This document shows, piece after piece, positions 9,508-20,754 of a stretch of 64,000 nt of DNA. Position numbers and translations under genes: made by a program. The notes under the pieces are model-generated. The model worked only from the letters and a program-made list of their open reading frames with translations. It was not told the DNA's origin and searched no databases. Numbering within the stretch: position 1 is the first letter of the stretch; each line of letters begins with the position of its first letter. This DNA comes from Aureimonas sp. ME7 (lineage in GTDB: Bacteria > Pseudomonadota > Alphaproteobacteria > Rhizobiales > Rhizobiaceae), in contig NZ_CAJCKW010000009.1 of the NCBI RefSeq assembly GCF_903970965.1, forward strand, positions 124,001 to 188,000, read 5' to 3'.

Positions 9508-10692
9508 TCAGGCCGCCAGCGGGGCTGGGTCGTCGCGTTCGATCCGGTTCCGTCCGAGCCGTTTGGCGCGGTAGAGCGCGCGATCGGCCGAGGCGACGAG
9601 TTCGTCGAGTGAAGACCCCTCGGTGATCGCAAGGCCGGTGCTCACGGTCAGGTTCAGGCGGGGGAGCCCGGATCCGGCGGCGGCAGCCTCGGAGAAGCGC
9701 CGCGCGATGCGCAGAGCGACCGTTTCGCCCTCGCGAGCGTCCTGCCCCGGCAGAAAGGCGGCGAACTCCTCGCCCCCCAAGCGCGCTGCGATGTCCTGCG
9801 GGCGAAGTTCGGCTTCGACGACGCGGCTGAAGAGCTGCAGCACCTCGTCGCCCGTCTGGTGGCCATAGGTGTCGTTGACGCGCTTGAAATGGTCGAGATC
9901 GAAAAGCAGAAGAATGCCGCTCGGGCGCGCCGAGGCCAGAAGCTTGCCCACGCGGCGGCTGAAGGCGCGCCGGTTGAGGAGGTCGGTGAGAAAGTCGGTC
10001 TGGGACGCGGCCAGAAGGTGGTTCTCGCTCTCCTCGCGCGCCATGGCGAGAAGGATGGCCGGCGCCGCGACGGAATAAAGGACCGACTCGAACATGGTGG
10101 TCTTGGACGCGAAAGCCAGGAGAGCGCCGTCGAGCGAGCTGTCGAGAAACGGCAACATCAACGCTCTCGAAAGATAGACAACGCCGTGGGTGGCGAAGAT
10201 CGCAACCGCGACGGGCCGTGAGCGCAGGTTTTTCAGCCCCGTCGCCTGCAGAAGTGCCACGCCGACGAACTGCGTTGCGGCGATGGCGAGCGACCCGAAG
10301 GCATCCCAGTAGAGGAACGGAAGCCGGGGACCGATCGCGAGCCAGAGACAGGCCAAGGCGACGGCGGCCGGGAGAAGCGCGCGCGGCACGACGCGACCGC
10401 CCATGCGCCCGATGCCGGCCACCATCATGGCATAGCCGGATACGATGAGGATGTTGGAGATCCCGCCAGCCAGTAGCGCAGGGATCTCGGCGCGCGCATA
10501 AAGAAGGATGCAGCCTGCGAACAGAAGGGCATAGGCCGTGGCCCAGGAGCGCAGGACGGTGCGGCGCTGGACGTTGAAGAGGCTGTCCCACATCGCCATG
10601 CCCCCGGCGACGGCGAGCGTCCCGAAACACAGGATGTAGAGCGTATGGAGATCGACTTGCATCAGGACTACCGGTTGTTCGGTGCCCAACAT
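9508..10692 (-). CDS. Membrane diguanylate cyclase (GGDEF domain)
   Basis: Predicted c-di-GMP synthase. 394 residues if it starts at 10692; an alternative start at the ATG of MQVDLHTLY (about 10662) is possible. The first ~190 residues contain about six hydrophobic segments forming a membrane sensor module with no recognised ligand pocket. The C-terminal GGDEF domain has an intact GGEEF active site and an RPQD allosteric I-site five residues upstream, so it should be active and product-inhibited. It lies 105 bases downstream of the transglutaminase gene on the same strand and could be a distal member of that operon. Confidence 0.88.
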   Translation of the reverse strand: MLGTEQPVVLMQVDLHTLYILCFGTLAVAGGMAMWDSLFNVQRRTVLRSWATAYALLFAGCILLYARAEIPALLAGGISNILIVSGYAMMVAGIGRMGGRVVPRALLPAAVALACLWLAIGPRLPFLYWDAFGSLAIAATQFVGVALLQATGLKNLRSRPVAVAIFATHGVVYLSRALMLPFLDSSLDGALLAFASKTTMFESVLYSVAAPAILLAMAREESENHLLAASQTDFLTDLLNRRAFSRRVGKLLASARPSGILLLFDLDHFKRVNDTYGHQTGDEVLQLFSRVVEAELRPQDIAARLGGEEFAAFLPGQDAREGETVALRIARRFSEAAAAGSGLPRLNLTVSTGLAITEGSSLDELVASADRALYRAKRLGRNRIERDDPAPLAA

Positions 10693-10797
10693 GAACCCGC
10701 TACAACGAACGAATCCTTTCCACGTTCCCTCCTGTCATTCGCAGGGTAAACGCGTCGTTGACGCTTGTGGCGTCGCGCACGGCGCCTCGGCGCGAGG

Positions 10798-11676
10798 TCA
10801 CTCCGTGACCGGCACCATGTCCACCGCGTGATGGTGCTTCTGCGGGCCGGAGGTGATCAAGACACCGTCGATCGGCGCGACGTCGGCATAGTCTCGCCCG
10901 CGTGCGACGACGACGTGATCCTCGCCCGCAAGGCACCCGTTGGTCGGATCGAAGCCGACCCAGCCGGCGCTCTCCCCCAGCCAGACCTCAACCCAGGCGT
11001 GCATCGCATCGGCGCCTTCGAGGCGCGGGCGCCCGGGCGGAGGTTCGGTACGCAGGAAGCCGCTGGCATAGGCCGCAGGGATGCCGATGGCGCGCAATCC
11101 CGCGATCATCATGTGCGAGAAGTCCTGGCAGACGCCGCGCCGGTTGGCGAAGGTTTCCATGACCCCGGTGGATACGGTGGACACGCCGGCCTGGAAGCGG
11201 AACTCCTCGCGGATGCGCCGTGTCAGGGCCAGGAGGCAGACGCCGATCGGCGTTCCGGCATCGATCGTCTCGGCCGCATAGGCGCCGATCGCGGGTGAGG
11301 GAGCGACGATGTGTCCGGCGCCGCCGAAATGGATCGGGCTTTCCCCCTCAGCATCGCGCGTCGCCTCGACCATGCCGTGCAACTCGGCGGGAAGGGGCGT
11401 GCGATCGAGCGCGGGAGCCGAGCGTTCGACGCGAACGCGCGTTCGAAGCTCGATGCGCAGCGCCTCGTGCGGGCGTTCCAGGAGAAGGTGTTCGGTGCGG
11501 TTGCCGAAGAAGTCCGGTTCGGCATCGAGCTCGGTCGGCTCCGGCTCGATCTTGAGCGTCCGGGCGAGAACGCTTTGCCCGCGATCGCGCCGCGGGTCGA
11601 TGCGCAGGATGTGGCGCGCGTCGCGCACGAAGCCGGGATAGTGGTAGGCGATTAGGAGGCGGATGTCGTAGAGCAT
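10798..11676 (-). CDS. Transglutaminase-like family protein (short form)
   Basis: 292 residues. The N-terminal beta-domain (MLYDIRLLIAYHY...) is the bacterial transglutaminase N-terminal region. The papain-like core has a plausible triad: Cys in GVCQDFSH, His in DAMHAWVEV and Asp in GWVGFDPTNG. Proteins of this class are predicted peptidases or amide-forming enzymes and consistently occur with CP-ATP-grasp/alpha-E genes. It starts 7 bases after the stop of that fusion gene, so it is cotranscribed. The substrate is unknown. Confidence 0.85.
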   Translation of the reverse strand: MLYDIRLLIAYHYPGFVRDARHILRIDPRRDRGQSVLARTLKIEPEPTELDAEPDFFGNRTEHLLLERPHEALRIELRTRVRVERSAPALDRTPLPAELHGMVEATRDAEGESPIHFGGAGHIVAPSPAIGAYAAETIDAGTPIGVCLLALTRRIREEFRFQAGVSTVSTGVMETFANRRGVCQDFSHMMIAGLRAIGIPAAYASGFLRTEPPPGRPRLEGADAMHAWVEVWLGESAGWVGFDPTNGCLAGEDHVVVARGRDYADVAPIDGVLITSGPQKHHHAVDMVPVTE

Positions 11677-11683
11677 CGCGCCT

Positions 11684-14065
11684 TTACTCCCCGCCGAAGC
11701 GCTCGATCGACCCTTGCGGGGCGACCGTGAAGTAGCGCGTCGAGATGTGGTCGGAGATATCGCGGATGTCCCCCGCCGCCCGCCACAGGAATGCGCAATC
11801 GACCTCGCCGGGGTTCGCCGTCTGGAGGCGGACCAGAAGCCGGGCGGCGCGGCGCGAGGCCTCGTCGAGGCTTTCGCCGCTGAGGTTGCCCGGCAGGGCG
11901 GCGATGACGCCGCGCATCGACGATGCCTGGAAGGCGACGGAGCGCGGGTTGAGCGGGTCGAGCACGCACAGGTCGAGTACCGTCTCGGCCTGGAGTTCGA
12001 CCGAGAAGCGCCGGCGATAGGTCATCCGACTGTCGGTGAATTCCAAGAGCGCTTCCAGCACCCCTTCGCCACCGGCGGCCAGGAAGTCGCCAAGCGCGCC
12101 CGCCGTCGCCGCGCCGCGCTCGATGCGCCGACCGAGTTCGAGGAAGCGCCAGCCGGCGAACTGGTACATGTTCTCCTGCACGAGGCCCGCAAAGCCCGAC
12201 AGGCGCGTCAGGACGCGCGGCGCCACCGTGGCATGGTCGCTGGCAGTGGGCTCGGCGGCGGCTTCCTGCAGGAGTTCCACGATCTCGCCGAGCACCCGCC
12301 ATGCGTCGGGCGAGAAGCGGTCGCGGATGCGCGAGGCGATGTCGAAGGCGCTCCGTGCCAGATCGAGAAGGCCCTTCACCGGAGCATCGGCCTTGACGCC
12401 GGCGCGCGACAGGAGGGCACGGCGCGCCTCGTCCACCGCGCGGCGATCGGCATCCCCCTCGCGCTCCAGATCGGCCCGCCAAAGGCGCGCGGCGACTTCG
12501 AGGCGTTCGGCGTAGCGGCCGAGCCAGAACAGGTTGTCGGCCGCGCGGGCCGGCAGCGAACCCGGTAGGCGGCGACGGAAGGCGCCGGGGACGCCGAGAA
12601 GCGTCAGCGGTGTCTCCACCCGCTCCCCCGGGATCCAGACGTCCAGCGAGCGTCCGCCTCCGGAGATCGCGGGCAGGCCGTCACCCGCGCCGTGGGAGGC
12701 GCGCGCGAAGCCGCCGGGCATGACCTCCCACCCATCCCGACCGCGCGCCAGAAAGACGCGCAGTGTGACGGGGCGCGCTTCCATGCGCTCGCCGTTCTGC
12801 ACGGGCACCGTGGACAACGGGAAGGCGCGACGCAGGACGAGGTCCTGCGCTTCGCCGGAGCCGCGCGGCGGGCGCAGCGGCCCCGGCGGCGTGGCCGTTC
12901 GCGGGGGGTAGGCGTGCGCGAGTGTCCAGCCTTCGACCCCGCAGCGCGCGAGATCGAACGCCTTCGGCTCGCCGCACCAGAGCGTTTCCACCGAACGAAG
13001 CTCCAGCGCCTCGCCGGTCAGGGCGCGCGAAATGGCGTCCTCGAAGGCGGCGAGCGCCGGTGTTTCCAAAATGCCGGAGCCGAGCGCGTTGACGAGTTCG
13101 AGCTTGCCGGCGCGCACGGCCCGAAGAAGGCCGGGCGTGCCGATGCGCGAGCGGGAGAAAAGCTCCAGCGGGTCGGCATAGTCGGCGTCGAGGCGCCGCC
13201 ACAGGACGCTGACAGGCCGAAGCCCGTCCACCGTGCGAAGCTTGGCTTCGTTGCCCTGCACGACGAGATCGCCGCCTTCCAGAAGGTGGAAGCCGAGATA
13301 GCGGGCGAGATAGGCATGCTCGAAATAGGTCTCGTTGAACGGGCCGGGGGTGAGGAGGCCGACGCGCGCGCCCTCCGCCCCGTTCAGCTCGTCCAGCGTG
13401 TCGCGAAAGCGCGAGAAGAAGCCGGCCAGCCGGCGCACGTGGAGATCCCCCGACAGGTCGGGAAAGGCGCGCGAGGTCGCGACGCGGTTTTCCAGGGCGA
13501 AGCCGGCGCCCGACGGCGCCTGCGTTCGGTCGCCGAGAACCCGCCAGGAGCCGTCCGGCGCGCGGGCGAGATCGACCGCGATGAAGCGGATCAGCGGACG
13601 GCCGGAAAGCCCTTGCGCGGCGAGCGGGCGCAGGAACTCGGGATTGTGGCCGAGGATGCGTCCGGGCAGGGTGCCGTCGCGCAGGAGCCGCCGCTCGCCG
13701 TAGAGATCGGTGAGTAGCCGTTCGAGATAGGCGGCGCGCTGCACGAGGCCGCGCTCCAGCCGTGCCCATTCGCTCCCGTCGATCACGAAGGGCGGAAAGG
13801 CGAGGGGCCAGAGGCGCTCGCCCCCGTCCTGACCCGCGCGATAGAAGACACCGGCTTCGCGGAGATACTGCTCGGCCGCGCGGAAGCGCTCGTCGCGCTT
13901 TCCCCGATCGAGCGCCCGCAGCGCCTCTACCACCGGCCGATACGCGGGGCGGACTTCGCCCCGCGCGGTCATCATCTCGTCGAAGCCGCCGGGCCGGTAT
14001 CCGGCCAGGATGTCCTCGGCGAACAGGGCGCCCTGCGACTGGGCCTGAGCTTGGTCAGAGCGCAA
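11684..14065 (-). CDS. Circularly permuted ATP-grasp / alpha-E domain fusion protein
   Basis: 793 residues. Residues ~60-440 match the circularly permuted ATP-grasp family (DUF404/DUF407 type), with [11 protein letters not shown] near the N-terminus and [18 protein letters not shown] in the core. Residues ~490-785 are the alpha-E (DUF403) helical domain, beginning [18 protein letters not shown]. In many genomes these are two adjacent genes; here they form one polypeptide. ATP-grasp enzymes activate carboxylates for amide or thioester bonds, so a peptide or amide ligase role is predicted. The start overlaps the DUF2126 gene by 11 bases. Confidence 0.87.
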   Translation of the reverse strand: MRSDQAQAQSQGALFAEDILAGYRPGGFDEMMTARGEVRPAYRPVVEALRALDRGKRDERFRAAEQYLREAGVFYRAGQDGGERLWPLAFPPFVIDGSEWARLERGLVQRAAYLERLLTDLYGERRLLRDGTLPGRILGHNPEFLRPLAAQGLSGRPLIRFIAVDLARAPDGSWRVLGDRTQAPSGAGFALENRVATSRAFPDLSGDLHVRRLAGFFSRFRDTLDELNGAEGARVGLLTPGPFNETYFEHAYLARYLGFHLLEGGDLVVQGNEAKLRTVDGLRPVSVLWRRLDADYADPLELFSRSRIGTPGLLRAVRAGKLELVNALGSGILETPALAAFEDAISRALTGEALELRSVETLWCGEPKAFDLARCGVEGWTLAHAYPPRTATPPGPLRPPRGSGEAQDLVLRRAFPLSTVPVQNGERMEARPVTLRVFLARGRDGWEVMPGGFARASHGAGDGLPAISGGGRSLDVWIPGERVETPLTLLGVPGAFRRRLPGSLPARAADNLFWLGRYAERLEVAARLWRADLEREGDADRRAVDEARRALLSRAGVKADAPVKGLLDLARSAFDIASRIRDRFSPDAWRVLGEIVELLQEAAAEPTASDHATVAPRVLTRLSGFAGLVQENMYQFAGWRFLELGRRIERGAATAGALGDFLAAGGEGVLEALLEFTDSRMTYRRRFSVELQAETVLDLCVLDPLNPRSVAFQASSMRGVIAALPGNLSGESLDEASRRAARLLVRLQTANPGEVDCAFLWRAAGDIRDISDHISTRYFTVAPQGSIERFGGE

Positions 14066-17000
14066 GGGTGGCGGGCCGGCGGAGATCGAGGGTCATCGGA
14101 AAGTTCGGGTCCGCCCGTTCGGGCGTGGGCTTAAACGCGCCCGGCGTGTGGCCGATATCCTCGAAGCGGGCCAGCCGGCGCGCTTCCGCCTCGTAGGCGT
14201 TGACGGGGAACGTGTCGTAGTTGCGCCCGCCGGGATGGGCGACGTGGTAGGTGCAGCCGCCGAGCGAGCGACCCGACCAGCGATCGAAGAGATCGAAGGT
14301 GAGCGGCGCGTGGACGGGGATCGTCGGATGGAGGCCGGACGCCGGCTGCCATGCCTTGAAGCGCACGCCGCCGACCGCCGTGCCGACGCTGTTCCCCGCG
14401 CTCAAGGGGACGGTGCGCCCGTTGCAGGTGACGAGATGGCGGGACGGGTCGAAGCCTTCCAGCTTGACCTGCAGCCGCTCGACGGAGGAATCCACGAAGC
14501 GCACGGTGCCGCCGATCGCCCCGGTTTCGCCCATCACGTGCCAGGGTTCGAGAGCCTGCCGCAGTTCGAGCGAGACGCCCCCCCGTTCGATCCGCCCGCA
14601 GAAGGGGAAGCGGAACTCCCACTGCGCCTCGAACCATTCCGGTCGCACCGGGTATCCGGCTTGGCCCAACTCGGCGAGGACGGCGAGGAAGTCCGCCCAG
14701 ACGAATTCGGGCAGCATGAAACGGTCGTGGAGCTGCGTGCCCCAGCGCGCGAAGCGGCCCGACAGGGGGCGCTGCCAGAAGGTGGCGATCAGGGCGCGGA
14801 TCAGGAGCTGCTGGGCGAGGCTCATGCGCGCGTCCGGCGGCATCTCGAAGCCGCGAAACTCGACGAGGCCGAGCCGCCCCGTCGGTCCGTCCGGCGAGTA
14901 GAGCTTGTCGATGCAGATCTCGGACCGGTGCGTGTTGCCGGTGACGTCGACGAGAAGGTTTCGGAACAGGCGGTCCACCAGCCAGGGCGGGGGCGCGGCG
15001 CCCTCGCTCGCGGCGGGCACCTGCGCCATCGCGATCTCCAGCTCGTAGAGCTGGTCATGCCGCGCCTCGTCGATGCGCGGCGCCTGGCTGGTCGGGCCGA
15101 TGAAGAGGCCGGAAAACAGGTAGGACAGCGACGGATGGCGCTGCCAGTGGAGAAGGAGCGACTTCAGAAGGTCGGGCCGGCGTAGGAAGGGCGAGTCGGC
15201 GGGTGTCGCGCCGCCGACGACGACATGATTGCCCCCGCCGGTGCCGGCATGGCGCCCGTCCACCATGAACTTGTCGGTGCCGAGCCGCGACTGGCGGGCT
15301 TCCTCGTAGACCGCCGTCGTGATCCCGACCGCCTCGCGCCAGGAGCGGGCGGGATGAACGTTGACCTCGATGACGCCGGGATCGGGCGCGACGCGCACGA
15401 CGTCGAGGCGCGGGTCGAAGGGCGGCGCATAGCCCTCGATCCGCACGGGAAGATCCAAGGCCTCCGCGCTCCGCTCCACCGCGGCCAGAAGGTCGAGATA
15501 GGCGTCGGCCGTTTCCAGCGGCGGCATGAAGACGTGGAGGATGCCGCCGCGCGGCTCGACGGCGAGCGCGGTGCGCACCGCGCCCCCGATCTCCTCGTCC
15601 GGTCCCGCTTCCGGCGGACTCCAGGAGGGGGGATCGGCTTGGTCGATCCGCCCCTGCACCTGGCCGAGCGCTTCGGGCGGGGCGAGCGGCCCGAAGTCCT
15701 GCATGGGATCGGCGGAGTGCGTGTAGGGATAGCGCTGAGGGGGCAGATGATGGAGCGAGGCGAGCGGGAGGCGATAGCCGAGCGCGCTGTCGCCGGGGGT
15801 CAGGAACAGATGCCCACGCCGCGTCGTCCATCGCTCCGACGTCCAGCGAGGGGCACGCGCCTGCCAGGCCTGGACGGGCAGCACGGCGCCGACCGGCCGG
15901 CCGAGACCCCGATCGAACACGGCGGCGAGGCGCGAGCGTTCTTCGGCGTCGTCGAGCTCCGAATTCTCCGGCGTCACGTTCTCGGGAAGCCGGGCCTCGC
16001 GGACGAGCCAGTAGGACGGGTCCTCGAAGGCGGGCAGGGCGTTCTCCGGATCGACCCCGAGCCGCTCGGCGACGTCCCGGATCAGGGCATCGGCCCCTTC
16101 GACATCCGCGCGGGCATTGTCGCCGCGCGCGACCAGCGCCGGATTGCGCCAGATCGGCTGCCCGTCGCGCCGCCAGTAGATCGAATAGGTCCATCGCGGC
16201 AGGGTTTCGCCGGGATACCACTTGCCCTGCCCGTGATGCAGGAAGCCGCCGGGGGCGAAGCGCACCTGGAGCCGGCGCAGGAGATCGTCGGCAAGGCCCG
16301 CCTTGGCGGGGCCGGTGGCGTCGGCGTTCCATTCGCCCGCCTCGAAATCGTCGATCGACACGAAGGTCGGCTCGCCGCCCATGGTCAGGCGAACGTCCAT
16401 AGCCTCAAGGTCGGCGTCCACCGCTTGGCCCAAAACGTCGAGCGCCTGCCAGCTTTCCTCCGAAAACGGCTTGGACACGCGCGGCGCCTCGGAAATGCGC
16501 GTCACCTCCATCGCGAAGTCGAACTCGACCTCGGCGGGATCGACGCCGCCCGCAATCGGCGCGGCGGAGCGGAAATGCGGGGTGGCGGCGAGCGGCACGT
16601 GGCTTTCGCCGGTCATCAGTCCCGAGGTCGGGTCGAAGCCGATCCAGCCGGCGCCCGGAACGTAGATTTCGACCCAGGCGTGAAGGTCGCAGAAATCCAC
16701 CGCCGTGCCGGTCGGGCCGTCGAGCGCGACGAGGTCGGGCTTGAGCTGAATGAGGTAGCCGGACACGAAGCGCGCGGCGAGGCCGAGATGGCGCGCCGCC
16801 TGCACCAGAAGCCAGGACGAATCCCGGCACGAGCCGGAGGCCTTTTCCAGCGTCTCCTCCGGCGTCTGGACGCCGGGCTCCATGCGGATCGTGTAGTCCA
16901 CCGCCTCCTGGACGCGCCGGTTCAGGGCGACCAGAAAATCGATCGTGCGCGCGGGCGAGCGATCCACCCCTTCAAGGAAGGACTGGAGGTGCGGGCCGGC

Positions 17001-17366
17001 GGGCTCGGCCTGGAGATAGGGCTTGAGGTCGGCCGACAGGTCTTCGCCGTAGGGGAAGGGAAAGGTCTCGGCCCCGTCCTCCACGAAGAAGTCGAACGGA
17101 TTGTAGACCGTCATGTCGGCGAGGAGATCGACCTCGATGCGGAACTCGCGCGCCTTCTCGGGAAACACGACACGGGCGAGCCAGTTGCCGAACGGGTCCT
17201 GCTGCCAGTTGATGAAGTGCTCGGCGGGCGAGATGTTGAGCGAATAGCTCGGCGTGCGGGTGCGCGAATGCGGGGCGGGGCGCAGGCGGATGGTCTGGGG
17301 CCCCAGCGTCACCGGCCGGTCGTAGCGGTAGTGGGTCAGGTGGCGGAGGGCGGCAAGGATCGGCAT
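14055..17366 (-). CDS. Large transglutaminase/DUF2126 protein
   Basis: 1103 residues. Residues ~1-290 are a transglutaminase-like domain with Cys in [12 protein letters not shown], His in LHAWVEIYV and Asp in [10 protein letters not shown]. The rest is DUF2126 ([15 protein letters not shown], ...[12 protein letters not shown]...), a domain found almost only in this gene cassette. The start is set at [18 protein letters not shown], the conserved family N-terminus; the frame stays open for ~440 codons further upstream, but that stretch is antisense to the peptidase gene. First gene of a four-gene leftward run. Confidence 0.87.
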   Translation of the reverse strand: MPILAALRHLTHYRYDRPVTLGPQTIRLRPAPHSRTRTPSYSLNISPAEHFINWQQDPFGNWLARVVFPEKAREFRIEVDLLADMTVYNPFDFFVEDGAETFPFPYGEDLSADLKPYLQAEPAGPHLQSFLEGVDRSPARTIDFLVALNRRVQEAVDYTIRMEPGVQTPEETLEKASGSCRDSSWLLVQAARHLGLAARFVSGYLIQLKPDLVALDGPTGTAVDFCDLHAWVEIYVPGAGWIGFDPTSGLMTGESHVPLAATPHFRSAAPIAGGVDPAEVEFDFAMEVTRISEAPRVSKPFSEESWQALDVLGQAVDADLEAMDVRLTMGGEPTFVSIDDFEAGEWNADATGPAKAGLADDLLRRLQVRFAPGGFLHHGQGKWYPGETLPRWTYSIYWRRDGQPIWRNPALVARGDNARADVEGADALIRDVAERLGVDPENALPAFEDPSYWLVREARLPENVTPENSELDDAEERSRLAAVFDRGLGRPVGAVLPVQAWQARAPRWTSERWTTRRGHLFLTPGDSALGYRLPLASLHHLPPQRYPYTHSADPMQDFGPLAPPEALGQVQGRIDQADPPSWSPPEAGPDEEIGGAVRTALAVEPRGGILHVFMPPLETADAYLDLLAAVERSAEALDLPVRIEGYAPPFDPRLDVVRVAPDPGVIEVNVHPARSWREAVGITTAVYEEARQSRLGTDKFMVDGRHAGTGGGNHVVVGGATPADSPFLRRPDLLKSLLLHWQRHPSLSYLFSGLFIGPTSQAPRIDEARHDQLYELEIAMAQVPAASEGAAPPPWLVDRLFRNLLVDVTGNTHRSEICIDKLYSPDGPTGRLGLVEFRGFEMPPDARMSLAQQLLIRALIATFWQRPLSGRFARWGTQLHDRFMLPEFVWADFLAVLAELGQAGYPVRPEWFEAQWEFRFPFCGRIERGGVSLELRQALEPWHVMGETGAIGGTVRFVDSSVERLQVKLEGFDPSRHLVTCNGRTVPLSAGNSVGTAVGGVRFKAWQPASGLHPTIPVHAPLTFDLFDRWSGRSLGGCTYHVAHPGGRNYDTFPVNAYEAEARRLARFEDIGHTPGAFKPTPERADPNFPMTLDLRRPATLAL

Positions 17367-17546
17367 CGGGTCCCGGACGTTGGTTCGAGGATCGCTCGGG
17401 GGCACCTTATCGACGAAGACGGGCATCATAAACCGCTGCATTGCGGGAGAGCGAGAATTCCTCTCCGCGCTGCGGCGGAACCCTTCGTGCGCGACCGAGT
17501 TACGGCGCCAACTCCGCCCCGAGGCGGTCACGCCACGAGGAATCCG
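17367..17546. promoter_or_regulatory. Divergent intergenic region between the DUF2126 operon and the zinc peptidase
   Basis: 180 bases separate the two divergent starts, so promoters for both must lie here. I see no clear -35/-10 pair or strong palindrome. Confidence 0.4.
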
Positions 17547-18665
17547 ATGAAGCTCTTTTCCTGCCCGTCCTGCGACCAGGTCGTGTTCTTCGGCAACGTT
17601 CGCTGCGAGCGCTGCGGACATGCGCTCGGCTACGAGCCGCGCGCCAACCGCATCCTGGCGCTGGAGCAGGCCGAGGACGGTTTCGTCTCGGTCGGGCGCG
17701 GCAGCGACGGCGCGCATTGGCGCTATTGCGACAACTACCAGTACGGCGTCTGCAACTGGCTGGTGCCGGCGGACGGCACCGACATCCTGTGTCTCGCCGA
17801 CCGGCACAACATGATGGTGCCGGACCTGTCGGATCCGAACAATCAGATTCTCTGGGGCAAGATGGAAGCGGCCAAGCATCAGCTGTTCTATACGCTGCTT
17901 CGCCTCCAACTGCCGCTCTACACGCGCGACGAACATCAGGAAGGCCTCGGCTTCAAGTTCCTGGCGGACGATCCCGCGAGCACCGAAAAGGTGATGACGG
18001 GCCACGATCTCGGCGTCATCACCGTGGCGCTGGCGGAGGCCGACGACCTGGAGCGCGAAAAGCGCCGCTCCGCCATGGGCGAGCCCTACCGCACGCTTCT
18101 CGGCCATTTCCGCCACGAGGTCGGCCACTGGTACTGGGATATCCTGGTGCGCGACGGCGGCGCGCTCGAAGCCTGCCGCGCCGTGTTCGGCGACGACAGC
18201 CAGGATTACGGGCAGGCGCTCCAGGCGCACTATGCCAACGGTCCCAAGCCCGACTGGCAGGAGGAATTCGTGTCCGCCTATGCCGGCGCCCACCCTTGGG
18301 AGGACTTCGCCGAAACCTGGGCGCACTATCTCCACATCATCGACACGCTGGAGGTCGGCGGCTCCTACGGGATGACGATCCATCCGCGTCTCGACCGCGA
18401 CGGCATCCTGACCACCGACCTCGACTTCAAGGTCTATGACGACGCGACGACGATCGAGGAGATCGCCGACGGATGGCTCGCGATCAGCCAGGCGCTGAAC
18501 TCGATGAACCGGGCGATGGGCCTGCAGGACCTCTATCCCTTCGTGCTGTCGCCGACCGTGATCGGCAAGCTCGGTTTCATCCACGATCTCGTCCACGGGC
18601 GCGTCGGGACCGCCGCGCGCCCCGCCCCTGCCTCGGCCGAGGTCGTGCAGCAGACTGCCGCCTGA
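17547..18665 (+). CDS. Putative zinc-binding metallopeptidase (Peptidase_Mx family)
   Basis: 372 residues. The N-terminus is a four-Cys zinc ribbon ([18 protein letters not shown]). A central [12 protein letters not shown] carries the HExxH zincin motif, with a downstream acidic segment ([14 protein letters not shown]) likely giving the third ligand. This cytosolic family is regularly next to CP-ATP-grasp, alpha-E and transglutaminase genes, as here (divergent, 180 bases away). It may process the peptide product, but this is inference. ATG 17547 follows CACGAGGAA as ribosome site. Confidence 0.83.
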   Translation: MKLFSCPSCDQVVFFGNVRCERCGHALGYEPRANRILALEQAEDGFVSVGRGSDGAHWRYCDNYQYGVCNWLVPADGTDILCLADRHNMMVPDLSDPNNQILWGKMEAAKHQLFYTLLRLQLPLYTRDEHQEGLGFKFLADDPASTEKVMTGHDLGVITVALAEADDLEREKRRSAMGEPYRTLLGHFRHEVGHWYWDILVRDGGALEACRAVFGDDSQDYGQALQAHYANGPKPDWQEEFVSAYAGAHPWEDFAETWAHYLHIIDTLEVGGSYGMTIHPRLDRDGILTTDLDFKVYDDATTIEEIADGWLAISQALNSMNRAMGLQDLYPFVLSPTVIGKLGFIHDLVHGRVGTAARPAPASAEVVQQTAA

Positions 18666-18723
18666 AAAGGGCGGGTGCGGCGCCATGGCACAACCCGCCG
18701 AGGGCGCCGCAGCAAATTAAACC

Positions 18724-18746
18724 GGGGTCCGCTCCTGCCGGACCCC
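18724..18746. other. GC-rich hairpin between peptidase and treZ
   Basis: An 8-bp perfect stem GGGGTCCG/CGGACCCC with a 7-base loop lies 58 bases after the peptidase stop. There is no T-run on the rightward strand. It may be a weak terminator or a structure in the treZ leader. Confidence 0.35.
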
Positions 18747-18867
18747 GCCGGCGCTCCAGTTAAGGGTGCCGGCGAGGATCGGGCCGTCAAGGCTCGCCGT
18801 CTCGGCGGGTCGCAACGGGCATCCCGCTCGAACTCCAAGACCATCGTATGAAAAGGGCGGAATGCGG

Positions 18868-20754
18868 ATGAGCGCCGGCAACACGTTTTCCTTCGATCTC
18901 AGCTGGGGGACGCGTTACGCACCCGACGGCACGAGGTTCCGCCTCTGGGCGCCGAGCGCCCAGAGCGTCGAGCTCGGCATCGCCCACACCGACCGGCACC
19001 AGCCGGACGGGTTCGAGGCGCTTCGGCGCACCGAGGACGGTTGGTGGGAGATCGTCACCCCGGACGTGAAGCCCGGCTACAGCTACGGCTATCGCATCGA
19101 CGGCGGGCGGATCGTCGCCGATCCCGCCTCCCGCGCCCAGTCGGGCGACGTCCACTGGCTGTCGCGCGTGGTGGATCCGAACGAATACAAGTGGCGCTCG
19201 GCCGACTGGAAGGGCCGCCCCTGGCACGAATGCATCTTCTACGAGCTGCATGTCGGCACGTTCACCCCCGAAGGAACGTTCGACGCCGTGATCGGCAAGC
19301 TCGACTACCTGAAGGAAGCCGGCATCACCGCGATCGAGCTCCTGCCGATCGCCCAGTTCGGCGGCCAGCGCGGTTGGGGCTACGACGGCGTGCTCCTGTA
19401 CTGCCCGCACGACGTCTACGGCGGGCCGGAGGGCTTGAAGCGTCTGGTGGATGCCGCGCACGAGCGCGGCCTGATGGTGTTCCTCGACGTCGTCTACAAC
19501 CACTTCGGACCGGACGGGAACTACATCCCCGCCTATATCCCGGAGTTCTTCCACCAGGAGATCATGACCCCCTGGGGCGCCGCCATCGCCTATGACGAGA
19601 AGCCGGTGCGCGACTTCATGATCGAGAACGCGCTCTACTGGCTGACCGAATACCGCATCGACGGGCTTCGGCTCGACGCAATCGATTCCATCAAGGACAC
19701 GACCGACGTGCCGCTCGTGAAGGAGCTGTCGGCGCGCGTTCGCGAGGTGCTCGGCGATCGCCACGTCCACATCACCACGGAGGACGACCGCAACATCACC
19801 TGGCATATCGAGCGCGAGGCGGACGGCTCGATCGGGCATGTGTCGGGCGAGTGGAACGACGACTTCCATCACACAGCCCACGCCATGGCGACCCACGAGC
19901 AGGAAGCCTACTACCGGGACTACGACCCGAAGAGCGCGGAGCAGATGGCCACCGCGCTCGCCACCGGCTTCGTGTTCCAGGGGGACGATTCGCAGCATCG
20001 CGGCAAGAAGGTCGGCACCTCGTCGGCCCATCTGCCGCCGACCGCCTTCGTGAACTTCATTCAGAACCACGATCAGGTCGGCAACCGCGCCTTCGGCGAC
20101 CGGCTGCGCTCGCTCGCCTCGGCCCGCATCTACGACTGCCTCCAGGCGATCCTTCTCCTGTCGCCGCAGATCCCGCTGATGTTCCAGGGCGACGAGTTCG
20201 GCGACTGCAACTCGTTCTGCTTCTTCACCGACTTCGACGGCGAGCTGGCGAGCGCGGTGTCCAAGGGGCGCAAGAAGGAGTTCCGCAAGTTCGCCGCCTT
20301 CGAGGACGAGGAAGCGGCCGAGGTCTTCCCCGACCCGAACCACGAGCGCACCTTCGAGATCTCGCGCCTCGACTGGAACCAGCTCGTGCATCCCGTGCAG
20401 CGTCGGCGCCTGCAGGTGACGACGAAGCTCCTTCAGATCCGGCGCGACATCCTGATGCCGCTTTTGGACGGCGCGCAGGGCGACTGCGGCTCGGCGCTGG
20501 TCGACGAGCGCTCGTTCGTCGTTTCCTGGGAGCTTCAGCCGGGCCAGTTCTACCACCTCTTCGCCAACCTCTCCGACGAGACCTGGGAGATCGAGGACGG
20601 CCTTCTGACGGACGCGGTGGACGCCGCCGACATCGTCTATTCCAACCACAAGTCGGCGCCCGATCGCCTGCGCGAAGGCTCGCTTCCCGCCATGACGACG
20701 ATCTTCGCCTTGTCCGACGCCCCGCTGTTCGTGGAGCCGGCCGATGACGAGTGA
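18868..20754 (+). CDS. treZ: Malto-oligosyltrehalose trehalohydrolase TreZ
   Basis: GH13 enzyme that cuts trehalose from malto-oligosyltrehalose made by TreY. 628 residues. An N-terminal beta-domain (FRLWAPSAQSVELGI) precedes the barrel. Asp270 in GLRLDAIDSI is the nucleophile and Glu305 in HITTEDDRN the acid/base. The start is ATG 18868, 7 bases after AAAGGGCGGA; another ATG six bases upstream sits too close to that site. The 3' end overlaps malQ by 11 bases, the first of four overlaps or near-overlaps in this operon. Confidence 0.93.
   Translation: MSAGNTFSFDLSWGTRYAPDGTRFRLWAPSAQSVELGIAHTDRHQPDGFEALRRTEDGWWEIVTPDVKPGYSYGYRIDGGRIVADPASRAQSGDVHWLSRVVDPNEYKWRSADWKGRPWHECIFYELHVGTFTPEGTFDAVIGKLDYLKEAGITAIELLPIAQFGGQRGWGYDGVLLYCPHDVYGGPEGLKRLVDAAHERGLMVFLDVVYNHFGPDGNYIPAYIPEFFHQEIMTPWGAAIAYDEKPVRDFMIENALYWLTEYRIDGLRLDAIDSIKDTTDVPLVKELSARVREVLGDRHVHITTEDDRNITWHIEREADGSIGHVSGEWNDDFHHTAHAMATHEQEAYYRDYDPKSAEQMATALATGFVFQGDDSQHRGKKVGTSSAHLPPTAFVNFIQNHDQVGNRAFGDRLRSLASARIYDCLQAILLLSPQIPLMFQGDEFGDCNSFCFFTDFDGELASAVSKGRKKEFRKFAAFEDEEAAEVFPDPNHERTFEISRLDWNQLVHPVQRRRLQVTTKLLQIRRDILMPLLDGAQGDCGSALVDERSFVVSWELQPGQFYHLFANLSDETWEIEDGLLTDAVDAADIVYSNHKSAPDRLREGSLPAMTTIFALSDAPLFVEPADDE

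Noticed and set aside
15225-17546. Long rightward open frame continuing into the zinc peptidase
   Set aside because: It is the GC-rich mirror of the DUF2126 gene; the peptidase zinc ribbon begins at 17547 with its own ribosome site.
17367-18686. Open extension of the DUF2126 frame upstream of its conserved start (440 extra residues)
   Set aside because: It is antisense to the zinc peptidase gene; the family N-terminus begins at 17366.
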